From Acidobacteriota bacterium (GTDB taxonomy: Bacteria > Acidobacteriota > Thermoanaerobaculia > Multivoradales > Multivoraceae), in assembly GCA_026707325.1 (NCBI GenBank), contig JAPOXA010000205.1, positions 1 through 41,246 of the forward strand: a stretch of DNA of 41,246 nucleotides. The letters run 5' to 3'. Positions 1 to 10,843 of this stretch are shown here, piece by piece (position 1 is the first letter of the stretch; each line of letters opens with the position of its first letter). Made by a program: the position numbers and the translations under genes. The notes beneath the pieces were generated by a model. The model searched no databases and was not told the DNA's origin. It saw only the letters and a program-made list of their open reading frames with translations.

Positions 1-2
1 CG

Positions 3-431
3 GCCTGGGAGGCGGGGGACACGCCGCTGGGCGGACTCGACTTCGTGGCCGCCGGACTGTTCCTTCTGCTCCTGATCGGTGAAACCGTCGCCGACGAGCA
101 GATGTGGGCCTTCCAGCAGGACAAAAAGCGCCGGGTCGCGGCCGGCGAGGACGTCGCTCAGCCGTTCATGAACCGCGGGCTCTTCCGCATCTGCCGTCAC
201 CCGAACTACCTGTGCGAGATGGGCATGTGGTGCGCCTTCTACCTGTTCACGGTCGCGGCGTCGGGTGAGTGGATCCACTGGACCGGTCTCGGCTGCCTGG
301 GGTTGATCGGCCTCGTCCTCGGATCGATACCGCTCGCGGAGTCCATCTCGGCCGCCAGGTATCCGTCGTACCCGGAGTACAAGGCCTCCACCCCCTGCCT
401 CATTCCGGGCTTGCGCCTCGGCAAACCGTAG
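3..431 (+). CDS. DUF1295 / isoprenylcysteine-methyltransferase-like membrane protein, 5' truncated
   Basis: The reading frame is open from the window edge, so the gene begins upstream; the GTG at 45 is internal and not the start. The visible part is the C-terminal end of a multi-pass membrane protein. It has a hydrophobic helix, the stretch N-R-G-L-F-R-I-C-R-H-P-N-Y-L-C-E, which matches the R-H-P-x-Y-x-x-E signature of the DUF1295 / ICMT / steroid-5-alpha-reductase C-terminal superfamily, then two more hydrophobic helices and a Y-P-x-Y-x-x-Y-K end. Such proteins sit in the inner membrane and use S-adenosylmethionine or NADPH near this motif; which reaction applies here cannot be told. It ends 46 bases before the serine hydrolase gene. 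Confidence 0.8.
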   Translation, partial: AWEAGDTPLGGLDFVAAGLFLLLLIGETVADEQMWAFQQDKKRRVAAGEDVAQPFMNRGLFRICRHPNYLCEMGMWCAFYLFTVAASGEWIHWTGLGCLGLIGLVLGSIPLAESISAARYPSYPEYKASTPCLIPGLRLGKP

Positions 432-437
432 TACTCT
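432..437 (+). promoter_or_regulatory. possible -10 element TACTCT before the serine hydrolase gene
   Basis: TACTCT followed by CGCCG, 40 bases before the GTG at 477. It resembles a set of similar boxes (TAnACT followed by a GC-rich run) before other genes in this window. No clear -35 is visible, so this is weak on its own. Confidence 0.25.
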
Positions 438-476
438 CGCCGACGCTCCGCCCAACCCCGTAAGGAGGAACCACGC

Positions 477-1778
477 GTGATCCGATTGCGTCCTCGGGGG
501 CAGTACGCCCCGCTCGCCACCGCCGCCGCTGCCCTGCTGCTGGCGGTCTTCGTTCTCGCGCCGGCGTTCGCCGCCGAGCCGGAACTGCAGCACGCCAAGC
601 CGGCCGACGTCGGCATGGATCCGGCCGGCCTCGAGAAGCTCAACGAGGCGATGCACGGCATGGTCGACGGCGGCAAGCTCGCCGGCGTCGTCACGATGGT
701 CTCGCGCAAGGGCAAGGTGGTCCACTTCGACGCCTACGGCAAGCGGGACATCGAGAACGGCGTTCCCATCGAGAAGGACACGATCTTCCGGATCTACTCG
801 ATGACCAAGCCGATCGTCGGGGTCGCGCTGATGACCTACTACGACGAGGGCCGCTTCACGCTCGACGACCCGGTGTCGAAGTTCATTCCCGAGTTCAAGG
901 GCCTCAAGGTCGCGAAGGAGGACGGCCCCGACGGCAACCCGATCACAGAAGACGCCGATCATCCGATGACGATGCGGGAGCTGATGAACCACACGGCCGG
1001 ACTGACCTACGGGCTGTTCTCGCGGTCCCAGGTGGACACGCTCTACACGAAGGCGGGCATCATCACGGACCCGAACCAGAACCTGAAGGACATGATCGAC
1101 AAGCTGGCGAAGATCCCGCTCCGCCAGCAGCCCGGCTCGATGTGGCACTACAGCGTCGCCGTCGACGTCCAGGGCTACGTGCTCGAGGTGCTCGCCGGCA
1201 AGCCGCTCGACGAGGTCCTGAACGAGCGGCTCTTCGGGCCCCTGGGCATGAAGGACACCGCTTTCTGGGTGGAGCCGGGCAAGGCGGACCGGTTCTCGCG
1301 GATCTACACGCCGAACGCCGAGGGCAAGCTGGTCAGTCCGCCCAATGGCCAGTACCTCCAGAAGCCGAAGTTCCTCTCCGGCGGCGGCGGCCTCGTCGGC
1401 ACCGCGACCGACTACATGCGCTTCGCCCAGATGCTGGCGAACGGCGGCGAACTGGACGGTGTCCGCATCCTGAAGCCGGAGACGGTGACGCTGATGCACA
1501 CCGACCACCTGCCCGAAGGCGTCACCGACATGGGTCCGCTCTACCGCGGCAACCGCTTCGGCCTGGACTTCTCGATCGTCACCGATCCGAACCCGGCGAC
1601 CGACCATGAGCGCGCCAGGGGCGAGTACTGGTGGTACGGGATCGGCGGCACCTGGTTCGGTATCAACCCGATCCAGGACCTGGTCGTCGTCGGCATGATC
1701 CAGAGCCGCGACTTCCAGGCGTCCTCAGCCGCGCGATGGGCCAGCAAGCGCCTCGCGTACGAAGCGATTGTCGACTGA
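477..1778 (+). CDS. exported serine hydrolase, class C beta-lactamase-like
   Basis: A 433-residue protein starting at GTG 477, chosen because AAGGAGGAA lies 6 bases upstream. Residues 1-33 form a Sec signal peptide ending A-F-A-A. The nucleophile motif S-M-T-K is at 108-111 (S-x-x-K), and an H-Y-S-V segment supplies the tyrosine of the second motif; the third K-T-G/H-x-G motif is replaced by G-G-T near the C-terminus. These features place it in the beta-lactamase / D-alanyl-D-alanine carboxypeptidase / EstB esterase superfamily. The altered third motif argues for an esterase or peptidase rather than a resistance enzyme. A paralog of nearly the same length and motif spacing lies at 36480-37766. 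Location is probably periplasmic. The substrate is unknown. Confidence 0.9.
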   Translation: MIRLRPRGQYAPLATAAAALLLAVFVLAPAFAAEPELQHAKPADVGMDPAGLEKLNEAMHGMVDGGKLAGVVTMVSRKGKVVHFDAYGKRDIENGVPIEKDTIFRIYSMTKPIVGVALMTYYDEGRFTLDDPVSKFIPEFKGLKVAKEDGPDGNPITEDADHPMTMRELMNHTAGLTYGLFSRSQVDTLYTKAGIITDPNQNLKDMIDKLAKIPLRQQPGSMWHYSVAVDVQGYVLEVLAGKPLDEVLNERLFGPLGMKDTAFWVEPGKADRFSRIYTPNAEGKLVSPPNGQYLQKPKFLSGGGGLVGTATDYMRFAQMLANGGELDGVRILKPETVTLMHTDHLPEGVTDMGPLYRGNRFGLDFSIVTDPNPATDHERARGEYWWYGIGGTWFGINPIQDLVVVGMIQSRDFQASSAARWASKRLAYEAIVD

Positions 1779-1836
1779 GCCGCTCCGCCGGCACGCGCCC
1801 GGCCAAGAACCCCACGAACCGTCGAGGAGGTAGTCG

Positions 1837-3429
1837 ATGAGTCTGTTTGCCTGGTCGTGGATGTTCCTCATCCTCTACATCGTCGGCATGCTCACCTTCG
1901 GCTGGATCGCCAGCCGGCGGATCAGCAACGCGGACGACTTCGCCACCGCCCGCAGCAGCTACGGCCCGTACTTCCTCGCCCTCGCATTCGCCGCCACGAC
2001 CGCCAGCGGCGCCACCTTTCTCGGCAGTCCCGGCCTCGGCTACGACTTCGGGATGGCCAGCGTGTGGGGCAAGTTCCTCTATCCGATGGGGGTGTACTTC
2101 GGAGTCCTGATCACGATCAGGCTGGTCGCCAACTCCGGCCACAAGTTCGGCAACCGGTCGATCCCGGAGTACCTGGGCGACCGATACCAGAGCGACGGCG
2201 TGCGGCTGCTGGTCTCGGTCTTCTCCCTGGTCCTCTTCTTCTACATCGCCGCACAGCTCGTGTCCGGGCTGGTCATGTTCGAGACGATGCTCGGGCTCGA
2301 ACCGCTGACGGCGCTGATCATCACTTCCGGCGTCCTCCTCGTCTACGTCGTCCTCGGCGGCGCCCACGCCGACATCATCACCGACGGCGTCCAGGGGATG
2401 ATGATGCTCGGCGTCGCGATCGTGGTGATCGTCATGTTCCTGTTCGCCTCCGGGATGGACGGCGGGCTCGGCGCCCTTGCCAGCAATCTGCGCGAGCAGG
2501 ACCCGAACCTGGTCGGGCCGCTAAACAAGTCGAACTCCCTGTACGACTCCTGGTGGGCCATTGCCTGCGTGCTGTTCGCCCACATTCCGCTCGGCATGCT
2601 GCCCCATATCGGCAACAAGGTGTGGGCACTCAAGAACGACGGCGACCGGATGCGCTTCGTCAAGCTCGCCTTCGCGGTCGGCCTCACGATGGGCATGCTG
2701 GGCCTGGGCGGCATCCTCGCCCGCGGCGTCCTGGGCACCGAACTCCTCGAGGCCGGGCGCAACTCGAACGAGGCGCTGCCGGCGCTCTTCATCGAGCTGT
2801 TCCCGACCTGGCTGGCGGCCCTGATCGGCGTCGGCATCCTGGCCGCGATCATGTCGACCGCGGACGGCCTCGTCGTCTCGTCATCGCAGATCGTCGCCAA
2901 CGACATCTACCGGCGCTCGATCGTTCCCAAGTACAGCCCCGACCTGAACGACAAGGAACTCGATCGCCGCGTCCTCGTGATCAGCCGCTGGAGCACGGTC
3001 ATCGTCCTGGTGCTGTGTACCTGGCTGGCCTGGGCGATGCAGGACATGAACATCGCCCTCCTGGTCTGGGTCGGCACCGGCGGCATGATGGCCGCCTTCG
3101 CAGGACCGCTGGTGGTCGGAGGCCTCTGGCGCGGCGTCACTCTGGCCGGCGCCTACACGGGCCTCGTCAGCGGCATGCTCACCTTCGTCCTGCTGCGCAG
3201 CGGCCTGCCGTGGATGATCGTCGATCCCGGCTCGCTCGGTCCCCTGTCGGGTGCAGCAGAGTGGCTAGCGCACTACCAGATCAATCCCTACTCGTGCGCG
3301 GTGGTCGGCGAGGTCGTCTCCATCGCCGGGACCTATGTCGTGTCCAAGCTGACGCAGCCACTGCCCGAATCCCACGTCGAGCGGCTGTTCAGCGCGCCGG
3401 CCGAGACCGCCGAGGCCGCAGGGGGTTAG
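1837..3429 (+). CDS. sodium:solute symporter (SSS/SLC5 family)
   Basis: A 530-residue inner-membrane protein with about 13 hydrophobic helices. GAGGAGG at 1824-1830 supports the ATG at 1837. The family signature G-G-x-x-A-D-I-I-T-D-x-x-Q-G around residues 170-190 is clear, as is the early A-T-T-A-S-G-A-T-F-L-G helix, which in this family lines the sodium and substrate sites. The T-A-D-G-L-V-V-S-S-S-Q segment of a later helix is also typical. It imports a small organic solute with sodium; the substrate (proline, pantothenate, sugar or other) cannot be set from sequence alone. It lies 58 bases after the serine hydrolase on the same strand, so the two may share a transcript, and the hydrolase could release what the symporter takes up (inference). 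Confidence 0.9.
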   Translation: MSLFAWSWMFLILYIVGMLTFGWIASRRISNADDFATARSSYGPYFLALAFAATTASGATFLGSPGLGYDFGMASVWGKFLYPMGVYFGVLITIRLVANSGHKFGNRSIPEYLGDRYQSDGVRLLVSVFSLVLFFYIAAQLVSGLVMFETMLGLEPLTALIITSGVLLVYVVLGGAHADIITDGVQGMMMLGVAIVVIVMFLFASGMDGGLGALASNLREQDPNLVGPLNKSNSLYDSWWAIACVLFAHIPLGMLPHIGNKVWALKNDGDRMRFVKLAFAVGLTMGMLGLGGILARGVLGTELLEAGRNSNEALPALFIELFPTWLAALIGVGILAAIMSTADGLVVSSSQIVANDIYRRSIVPKYSPDLNDKELDRRVLVISRWSTVIVLVLCTWLAWAMQDMNIALLVWVGTGGMMAAFAGPLVVGGLWRGVTLAGAYTGLVSGMLTFVLLRSGLPWMIVDPGSLGPLSGAAEWLAHYQINPYSCAVVGEVVSIAGTYVVSKLTQPLPESHVERLFSAPAETAEAAGG

Positions 3430-3455
3430 GCCCGCAGCGCACCAGGACGGCGCAG

Positions 3456-3461
3456 TAGACT
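3456..3461 (+). promoter_or_regulatory. possible -10 element TAGACT
   Basis: TAGACT followed by CGGCGG, 35 bases before the ATG at 3496. It is one of several look-alike boxes (TAnACT then C-rich/GGC) at similar distances from starts in this window. No -35 is recognised. Confidence 0.35.
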
Positions 3462-3495
3462 CGGCGGCAAAGCCGACAGAAGAAGGAGGCACGAC

Positions 3496-4557
3496 ATGCG
3501 TCGCCACCGAACCACTCGTCTCCGCAACCGGTCGATTCCCGTCCTCGCGGCGCTCGTGTTCCTTGTCGCCACTCCCTCCCTCGTCGCTCAGGAAGCCGCC
3601 GGCTGGACCCCGCCACTCGCAGCCGACGGCAAGCCCGACATTTCGGGGGTCTGGGACTTTCGCACGCTGACACCGCTCCAGCGACCCGAGGACCAGGAAG
3701 CGACGATCGACGAGGCCAGGGCCGCGGAGATCGAGACGGCGGCCGTCGAGCGGGCGCGAGCCGCCGATGCGCCCAGCGACCCGGAGAAGCGGAAGCTCAA
3801 GGCCGGAGACCCGGTAGGCGGCTACAACAACTTCTGGTTCGACCGCGGTGCCAGGGTCGTCGAGGACCTGCGGACGTCGCTGATCATCGACCCGCCGAAC
3901 GGCCGGCTTCCTGACACTCTCCCCGACGTCAAGCGCCAGACGCGAGGTGATGACAAGCCGATCGACCGCCCGGTCCGGCTCCGCGTAGGTGGTATCGGAC
4001 TCAACAGCTACGAGGACCGCGGACTATCCGAGCGCTGCATCCTGGGCTTCAACGCAGGCCCCCCGATCACGCCCGGGGGCTACAACCAGAACATCCAGAT
4101 CTTTCAGTCCGCGAACCACGTGGCGATCCTGAACGAGATGGTCCACGACAGTCGGATCATTCCCCTCGATGGCCGCGCCCACCTTCCCGACTCCGTGCGG
4201 CAGTGGATGGGCGACTCCCGCGGTCGTTGGGAAGGAGACACCCTGATCGTCGAGACGAAGAACTTCTCCGATCTGATCTCCAGCTTCAGCGGAAGCGTGG
4301 CCGGCGCCGTGGGCGACGCCTACGAAATGCACGTCACGGAGAGGTTCCGACGCGTCGACGAGGACACGCTGATGTACGAGTACACGGTGAACGACCCGGC
4401 GACCTTCACGCGGCCCTTCACCGCCCGTCTGCTGATGAAGAAGGGTGAGGCGCTGTTCGAGTACGCCTGCCACGAGGGCAACTACGGCCTGTTCAACATC
4501 CTCTCGGGTGCCCGCGCCAAGGAGGCCGAGGCGGCGGCCGCTACCGGAGGCGACTAG
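3496..4557 (+). CDS. exported W-E-G-D-T / Y-A-C-H-E-G-N-Y family protein, copy 1
   Basis: A 353-residue protein with AAGGAGG 8 bases before the ATG. A Sec signal peptide covers about residues 1-32 and ends before Q-E-A-A. Then come, in order, K-P-D-I-S-G-V-W (about 45-52), an acidic helical stretch, I-I-D-P-P-N-G-R (about 130), a S-E-R-C-x-x-G-F segment (about 178), the core G-R-W-E-G-D-T-L-I-V-E-T (about 240-251) and Y-A-C-H-E-G-N-Y (about 323-330). The conserved Cys, His and Glu could bind a metal or be catalytic, but I know of no proven reaction and attach no name. Copies lie at 12267-13355, 20043-21842 (C-terminal half) and 21793-22629. From general knowledge, such proteins are strongly expanded in Acidobacteriota genomes. 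Confidence 0.85.
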   Translation: MRRHRTTRLRNRSIPVLAALVFLVATPSLVAQEAAGWTPPLAADGKPDISGVWDFRTLTPLQRPEDQEATIDEARAAEIETAAVERARAADAPSDPEKRKLKAGDPVGGYNNFWFDRGARVVEDLRTSLIIDPPNGRLPDTLPDVKRQTRGDDKPIDRPVRLRVGGIGLNSYEDRGLSERCILGFNAGPPITPGGYNQNIQIFQSANHVAILNEMVHDSRIIPLDGRAHLPDSVRQWMGDSRGRWEGDTLIVETKNFSDLISSFSGSVAGAVGDAYEMHVTERFRRVDEDTLMYEYTVNDPATFTRPFTARLLMKKGEALFEYACHEGNYGLFNILSGARAKEAEAAAATGGD

Positions 4558-4602
4558 CGAGCAGGCCGCCCATCGGCTGGAACCGGCGGCGACGCCTGCT
4601 AC

Positions 4603-4809
4603 TCAGTCCCAGTCGGGCAGCGGCTGAGGGCCCGGCACGATGCCGGCGATATCGGGATCCTCCCCGGGCACTGCCTCGGGCGCTTCGAGCGCGGCCTGTT
4701 CCTTGTCCAGTTTGCGCTGGGCGCGACGCTCCAGCTTCTCCTGACGCCTCTGACGTTTTCGGATCTCCCGCTGGCGCTTGGCGAACGTAGTTGGTCCGGG
4801 CCTAGCCAT
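4603..4809 (-). CDS. small highly charged protein of unknown function
   Basis: A 68-residue protein with a strong GGAGGGAGGGG ribosome site just before its ATG (start at 4809, minus strand). The middle (residues 10-38) is almost all Arg, Lys, Gln and Glu and should form a single charged helix. The tail is Pro- and Asp-rich and ends P-D-W-D. There is no signal peptide, so it is cytoplasmic. Short proteins with an M-A-R-P-G-P-T start and a K-R-Q-R-E helix occur in several deep-branching Gram-negative groups as conserved hypotheticals; RNA or ribosome contact would suit the charge, but that is a guess. A TACACT box lies 50 bases upstream. Confidence 0.7.
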   Translation of the reverse strand: MARPGPTTFAKRQREIRKRQRRQEKLERRAQRKLDKEQAALEAPEAVPGEDPDIAGIVPGPQPLPDWD

Positions 4810-4858
4810 GGCGATATCCCCTCCCTCCGCGCGGGCTCTCTCTCAGGGCTAGCGGCCG

Positions 4859-4864
4859 AGTGTA
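4859..4864 (-). promoter_or_regulatory. possible -10 element TACACT (minus strand)
   Basis: On the minus strand, TACACT is followed by CGGCCGC and lies 50 bases before the ATG of the small charged protein. The same TACACTCGGCC string occurs at 22692 before the SDR gene, which makes it more credible than a lone match. Confidence 0.4.
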
Positions 4865-4893
4865 GCAGGGACTTTTGACACCCCTGACGACCC

Positions 4894-6522
4894 CTACGGC
4901 GAGTAGTAGGTGGGCGATCCCGGACCGACGGGCAGGCCCAGTGCGAACACCCAGATGTAGAACAGCGAGATCCAACCGATCAGGTAGGTGATCGAGTACG
5001 GAATCATCGTCGCGATCAGGGTGCCTATTCCGAGTTTCCGGTCGTACCGCATCGCCACCGCCAGGATGAGCCCGAAGTAGCTCATCATCGGCGTGATGAT
5101 GTTCGTCGTCGAGTCGCCGATCCGGTACGCCGCCTGGATCACCTCCGGGCTGTAGCCGACCGTCATCAGCATGGGAACGAAGATGGGCGCCGTCACCGCC
5201 CACTGGGCCGACGCGCTGCCGAGCATCAGGTTGACGAAGCAGCACATGAGGATGAACGGCACGAACACGATCGGCCCGGTCAGGTCGAACCGGGTCAGCA
5301 GATCGGCACCGACGACCGCGGTGATCGTCCCCAGGTTGGTCCAGTTGAAGAAGGAGACGAACTGGGCGGCGAAGAAGACGAGCACCAGGTAGGGGCCGAG
5401 AGAACTCATCGAGCGGCCCATGCCGTCGATCACGTCGCGGTCGTTCCTGAGCGAACCGGTGGTGCGGCCGTAGACGATCGACGGCACGATGAAGAAGACG
5501 AAGATCAGGGACACGACGCTGCGCAGCATCGGCCGCAGATCGTCGATCAGGAGCGCGTTCGCCGCCGGATCGCGGAACCAGCCGTTCTCCGGCAGGGCGA
5601 GCAGGGCCAACCCACCGAGCATGACGAGCACGGTCACCCCCGCCAGCTTCAGCCCCCGCTTCTCCTCCTTCGACAGGGTCTTCAGGCCCTCCTCCGGATC
5701 TTCCAGATCGTTCGCCGCCCGGCTGGGATCGAACGCGCCCAGCTTCGGCTCGACGATCCGGGTCGTCACCAGGGTGCCGATCGCCGTGATCATGAAGGTG
5801 CTGACGAACATGAAGAGATAGTTGGCGGTCGCCGGGATCTCGTTGGCCGCACCGGGCGCGTAGGACGGATCGATGATGCGCGCCGCCTCGGTCGTGATCC
5901 CCGCGAGCAACGGGTCGACGGTCCCGATCAGTACGTTCGCCGAGTAACCCCCCGAAACGCCGGCGAACGCCGCGGCCAGCCCGGCCAGGGGATGACGGCC
6001 GACCGCTCGGAACACGACCGCCGCCAGTGGGATCAACACGACGTAGCCCATCTCGGACGCCGTGTTGGAAACGACCGACGCGAACACCACGACCGCGGTC
6101 AGCAGGTTTCGCGGAGCGCCCAGGACCAGCGCCCGAAGCAGGGCCCCGAGAAGACCCGACCTTTCGGCCACGCCGACCCCGAGCAGCGCGACCAGAACCG
6201 TTCCAAGCGGCGCGAAGCCGGTGAAGTTCGTCACCAGGTTCATGGCGATCCGCCGCATCCCCTCCGGGTTCATCAGGCTGACCGCGCGAATCATCCCGTC
6301 TTCGGAGCGGCCCGAGACACCGGCGGGCCGCGGGTCGGCCACCTTCCAGTCGAGCACTTCCCCCATGCCCGAAACCAGCAGGATGAGCAGCGCCAGCACC
6401 GCGAACAGCGTCACCGGGTGCGGCAAGAGGTTGCCGAGGAACTCGACCGCGTTCAGGAAGCGAGTGAACAGACCGGTGCCACGACTTCCCCGCCGTTTCC
6501 GCCGCTTGGGCGCCTCGGCCAT
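4894..6522 (-). CDS. AbgT-family transporter (p-aminobenzoyl-glutamate / antimetabolite transporter family)
   Basis: A 542-residue membrane protein. The start at 6522 (M-A-E-A-P-K-R-R-K-R-R) is preferred over upstream codons because those lie inside the preceding phosphatase gene and because GAGGCGG directly precedes it. A basic cytoplasmic N-terminus is followed by L-L-P-H-P-V-T-L-F, the typical first helix of AbgT proteins, then about ten more helices and the characteristic L-P-V-G-P-G-S-P-T-Y-Y end. E. coli AbgT imports p-aminobenzoyl-glutamate; MtrF and YdaH homologs export folate-type compounds including sulfonamides. Direction and substrate here are unknown. It begins 5 bases after the phosphatase stop, so it is the last gene of a minus-strand operon. 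Confidence 0.9.
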   Translation of the reverse strand: MAEAPKRRKRRGSRGTGLFTRFLNAVEFLGNLLPHPVTLFAVLALLILLVSGMGEVLDWKVADPRPAGVSGRSEDGMIRAVSLMNPEGMRRIAMNLVTNFTGFAPLGTVLVALLGVGVAERSGLLGALLRALVLGAPRNLLTAVVVFASVVSNTASEMGYVVLIPLAAVVFRAVGRHPLAGLAAAFAGVSGGYSANVLIGTVDPLLAGITTEAARIIDPSYAPGAANEIPATANYLFMFVSTFMITAIGTLVTTRIVEPKLGAFDPSRAANDLEDPEEGLKTLSKEEKRGLKLAGVTVLVMLGGLALLALPENGWFRDPAANALLIDDLRPMLRSVVSLIFVFFIVPSIVYGRTTGSLRNDRDVIDGMGRSMSSLGPYLVLVFFAAQFVSFFNWTNLGTITAVVGADLLTRFDLTGPIVFVPFILMCCFVNLMLGSASAQWAVTAPIFVPMLMTVGYSPEVIQAAYRIGDSTTNIITPMMSYFGLILAVAMRYDRKLGIGTLIATMIPYSITYLIGWISLFYIWVFALGLPVGPGSPTYYSP

Positions 6523-6527
6523 CCGCC

Positions 6528-8168
6528 TCAGCCCCGCCGGATGACGGCCGTGTGGTACGGCTCGAGGTCGTCGATTGCCGATTCCGGCTCCCCGGTCTTC
6601 CACGCGAAGAGCCGCACGGTGACCTCGGACGGCGTCACGTCGAAGAGCGCGAAGCCGTTCTTCTCGAAGGTCTCACCGCGCACGTCCTGGACCACCGCGG
6701 TGGCCGCCAGAGGTGGCGTTCCCCGCGCCGCCGACGGCCAGCCCGTCAGTGTGCCCAGCGGGCCCGTCAGCACGGCATGGACCGGGTTGGCCGAGAGATC
6801 CATGCTGCCGCTCCGCTCGAGGACGGAGTGGCCGATCGCATGCAGGTCGCCCGAGAGCACGATGCCGGCCCGCTGCGGGTGGGACGTCAGCGACTCCAGC
6901 AGCCGCTGATGCTGCCTCCACCAGCCTTCCTGCCAGAAGTACTTCTCGCGCTCCGTCGTCAACCTGAAGTTGCTGCCGGCAAAGTCGCCGATGCGCGACA
7001 CGGTCGCGCCGCCGTCGTCGAGGTCGGCGACGTCCGGATACCACTCGCGCCACTTCCCGGCCGACCAGCCGAAGGGGTGCGACGGCACATGGAACAACTG
7101 CGCGACCGCCTGGTCCCGCGTGCGCTGGTGCAGCCAGTGTTCCGTCTCCGGCGGCACCAGGCCGGCATGGACGCCCTTGAGCGACAGGTAGCGGGCGCAG
7201 TCGTAGATCAGCACTTCGGCCAGCCGCCCGTACCGGAACGTGCCGAAGGCCTCGGAGATCCCGGGCTCCCGGTCACCGGCCCCGGTGCCGGACATTGCAA
7301 CCGGCCGTTCCACATCCGGCAGGAACTCCGGCAGGTAGGCGTTGCGGGTGAACCGCGCGAACTCGACTTGGTAGCGGTCGGGCGGCAGAGTGACCATCTG
7401 CGGATCGGCATCGTCGTTCTCGTAGTAGTCGTGGTCGTCGCTGACGAAGTAGGAAGGCGTCGATCGCAACATGACGCCGTAAAACTCGGCGACCTGCGGC
7501 CCGACCGCCGCCTTGAGCGAGGTCTCGTTGCTCGTTCCCAGCGCGGGCAGGCTCAGGTCGAGCCAGCCGATCCGTTCGTAGAGCTCGCGGGACCGCCGGC
7601 CCCGCTCCTCGCCCCGGTTGTAGAGCACCGTGCGCTGGTCCCAGTAGATGTGGTCGCCGATCGCGATCAGCGCCCTCGGCCGGAACGAGAGGGCCCTGCG
7701 CAGGAGTCTCCGGCGAACCGCCAATGGCAGGAAGAAGCCCGACTCGGGGTGGCCGCCGGCGCAGGTGTAGGCGAGGAACCGGACCGACTCGGGCTGGGCC
7801 GAGGGCGACGGGAAGGTGCGGAGCGGCCACGGGTCGCACAGCGTCTCCCCGCCGCCAAGAAGCTGCAGGGTGTACTCCGTGTCCGGTTCCAGGCCGGGCG
7901 CGTCGAAGGAGAAGAAACGCCTCTCCGTGTCTGTGCTCCGGCCCGCGACCAGGCGGCCGCCGATGCGCAGCTCCGGCACGAAGTCGAGGGACTCGGCGAA
8001 GGAGCACTTGAGCGTCACCCGGTCGTGGTTGGCCGCCGGAATCAGATGCTGGAGCGGTCCCGCGCGCCAGCCGTCGTCCGCGATGGCCGGCGAACGATGG
8101 AGGCCTGCTCCAGTTGCCGCGGCTGCGGCGCTCGCGATGAAGCGTCTACGGGTCCAGGTGGACGTCAT
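6528..8168 (-). CDS. PhoD-like alkaline phosphatase / phosphodiesterase, Tat-exported
   Basis: A 546-residue protein. The ATG at 8168 is preferred to the TTG at 8183 because GGAGGA lies about 7 bases before it. The N-terminus has a twin-arginine signal (T-R-R-R-F-I-A-S-A-A), as expected for folded metalloenzymes. A fibronectin-like N-terminal domain (about 35-120) precedes the catalytic domain with I-G-D-H-I-Y-W-D, S-D-D-H-D-Y-Y-E-N-D-D and S-G-D-L-H motifs, the metal ligands of the PhoD calcineurin-like fold. It probably releases phosphate from phosphodiesters or monoesters in the periplasm. The start lies 23 bases inside the upstream metalloprotease gene, which implies translational coupling. 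Regulation by phosphate is possible but no Pho box was recognised. Confidence 0.88.
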   Translation of the reverse strand: MTSTWTRRRFIASAAAAATGAGLHRSPAIADDGWRAGPLQHLIPAANHDRVTLKCSFAESLDFVPELRIGGRLVAGRSTDTERRFFSFDAPGLEPDTEYTLQLLGGGETLCDPWPLRTFPSPSAQPESVRFLAYTCAGGHPESGFFLPLAVRRRLLRRALSFRPRALIAIGDHIYWDQRTVLYNRGEERGRRSRELYERIGWLDLSLPALGTSNETSLKAAVGPQVAEFYGVMLRSTPSYFVSDDHDYYENDDADPQMVTLPPDRYQVEFARFTRNAYLPEFLPDVERPVAMSGTGAGDREPGISEAFGTFRYGRLAEVLIYDCARYLSLKGVHAGLVPPETEHWLHQRTRDQAVAQLFHVPSHPFGWSAGKWREWYPDVADLDDGGATVSRIGDFAGSNFRLTTEREKYFWQEGWWRQHQRLLESLTSHPQRAGIVLSGDLHAIGHSVLERSGSMDLSANPVHAVLTGPLGTLTGWPSAARGTPPLAATAVVQDVRGETFEKNGFALFDVTPSEVTVRLFAWKTGEPESAIDDLEPYHTAVIRRG

Positions 8169-8844
8169 GGTCGGGTCCTCCAAGAAAGTTGCGCAACCGC
8201 TCGCGGTCGAGGTCGGTCAGCGGCAGGAATCGCGGTTGGCTGTCGCTCCTCGCCGACGTGTCGCAGGGCTGGCACATCAGCACGCCCGGCTCCCGCAGGT
8301 GCTTCAGCCCGAGAACGTGGCCGAGTTCGTGCGCGATCACGTTACGCACGACATTGTCGCGCTCGTCGCCCGCGGGAATGGCGACGAGATAGCGGCCATC
8401 GTCGCCGTAGGGCCAGGCCAAGGGCATGAGATTCTGGGCCGAGAGCAGCACGACGACCTCCGCGTCGACCCGGAAGAGCGCTTCCGGCGGCGCCGGACCC
8501 GGATCGGACGAGTGCAGGCGCCCGGCCAGCTGCGAGAGCTGGTGGGCGTAGTTCTCGAAGGGCCGCAGTCCTACCGGCGGAGTCTCGTGTCCCGGCTCCG
8601 AAAAAGGTGCGGCCAGTCCCAGATCCGACACCGCCGCGTTCCAAAACGAGACGGCATCATCCACCATCGCGACCCGCTCGTCATCGACGTCGTCGACCAG
8701 CACGGCGACGCGCCTGGGCTCGTCGATCGCCGGCTCCGAAGCGGTCGCAACTGGCAGAATGCCCAGCGCAAGAAGCAGAGGAGCAACACGGCTGCTCGCG
8801 CCGGCCAGGAAGGCACCAGGCCGCACCCTCCCGGAGAAAGTCAT
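8146..8844 (-). CDS. exported zinc metalloprotease with H-E-x-x-H-x-x-G-x-x-H motif
   Basis: About 232 residues if started at the ATG at 8844; the ATG at 8847 is equally possible and longer starts exist without better ribosome sites. A signal peptide covers roughly the first 35 residues (A-P-L-L-L-A-L-G-I-L-P-V-A-T-A). The active site A-H-E-L-G-H-V-L-G-L-K-H is complete for a metzincin, followed by L-M-C-Q-P-C, where the Met would be the Met-turn. This fits a matrixin- or archaemetzincin-like protease of small size. It is the first gene of the minus-strand operon with the phosphatase and AbgT transporter. Its start codon overlaps that of the divergent CocE gene, so both transcripts must start inside the opposite gene. 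Confidence 0.78.
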   Translation of the reverse strand: MTFSGRVRPGAFLAGASSRVAPLLLALGILPVATASEPAIDEPRRVAVLVDDVDDERVAMVDDAVSFWNAAVSDLGLAAPFSEPGHETPPVGLRPFENYAHQLSQLAGRLHSSDPGPAPPEALFRVDAEVVVLLSAQNLMPLAWPYGDDGRYLVAIPAGDERDNVVRNVIAHELGHVLGLKHLREPGVLMCQPCDTSARSDSQPRFLPLTDLDRERLRNFLGGPDHDVHLDP

Positions 8845-8845
8845 C

Positions 8846-10843
<1,998 letters not shown>

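Noticed and set aside
1857..3458. Arg/Pro-rich alternative-frame open frame across the symporter gene
   Set aside because: Composition (Arg, Pro, His) is typical of a shadow frame in GC-rich DNA; the other frame codes for a clear SSS protein.
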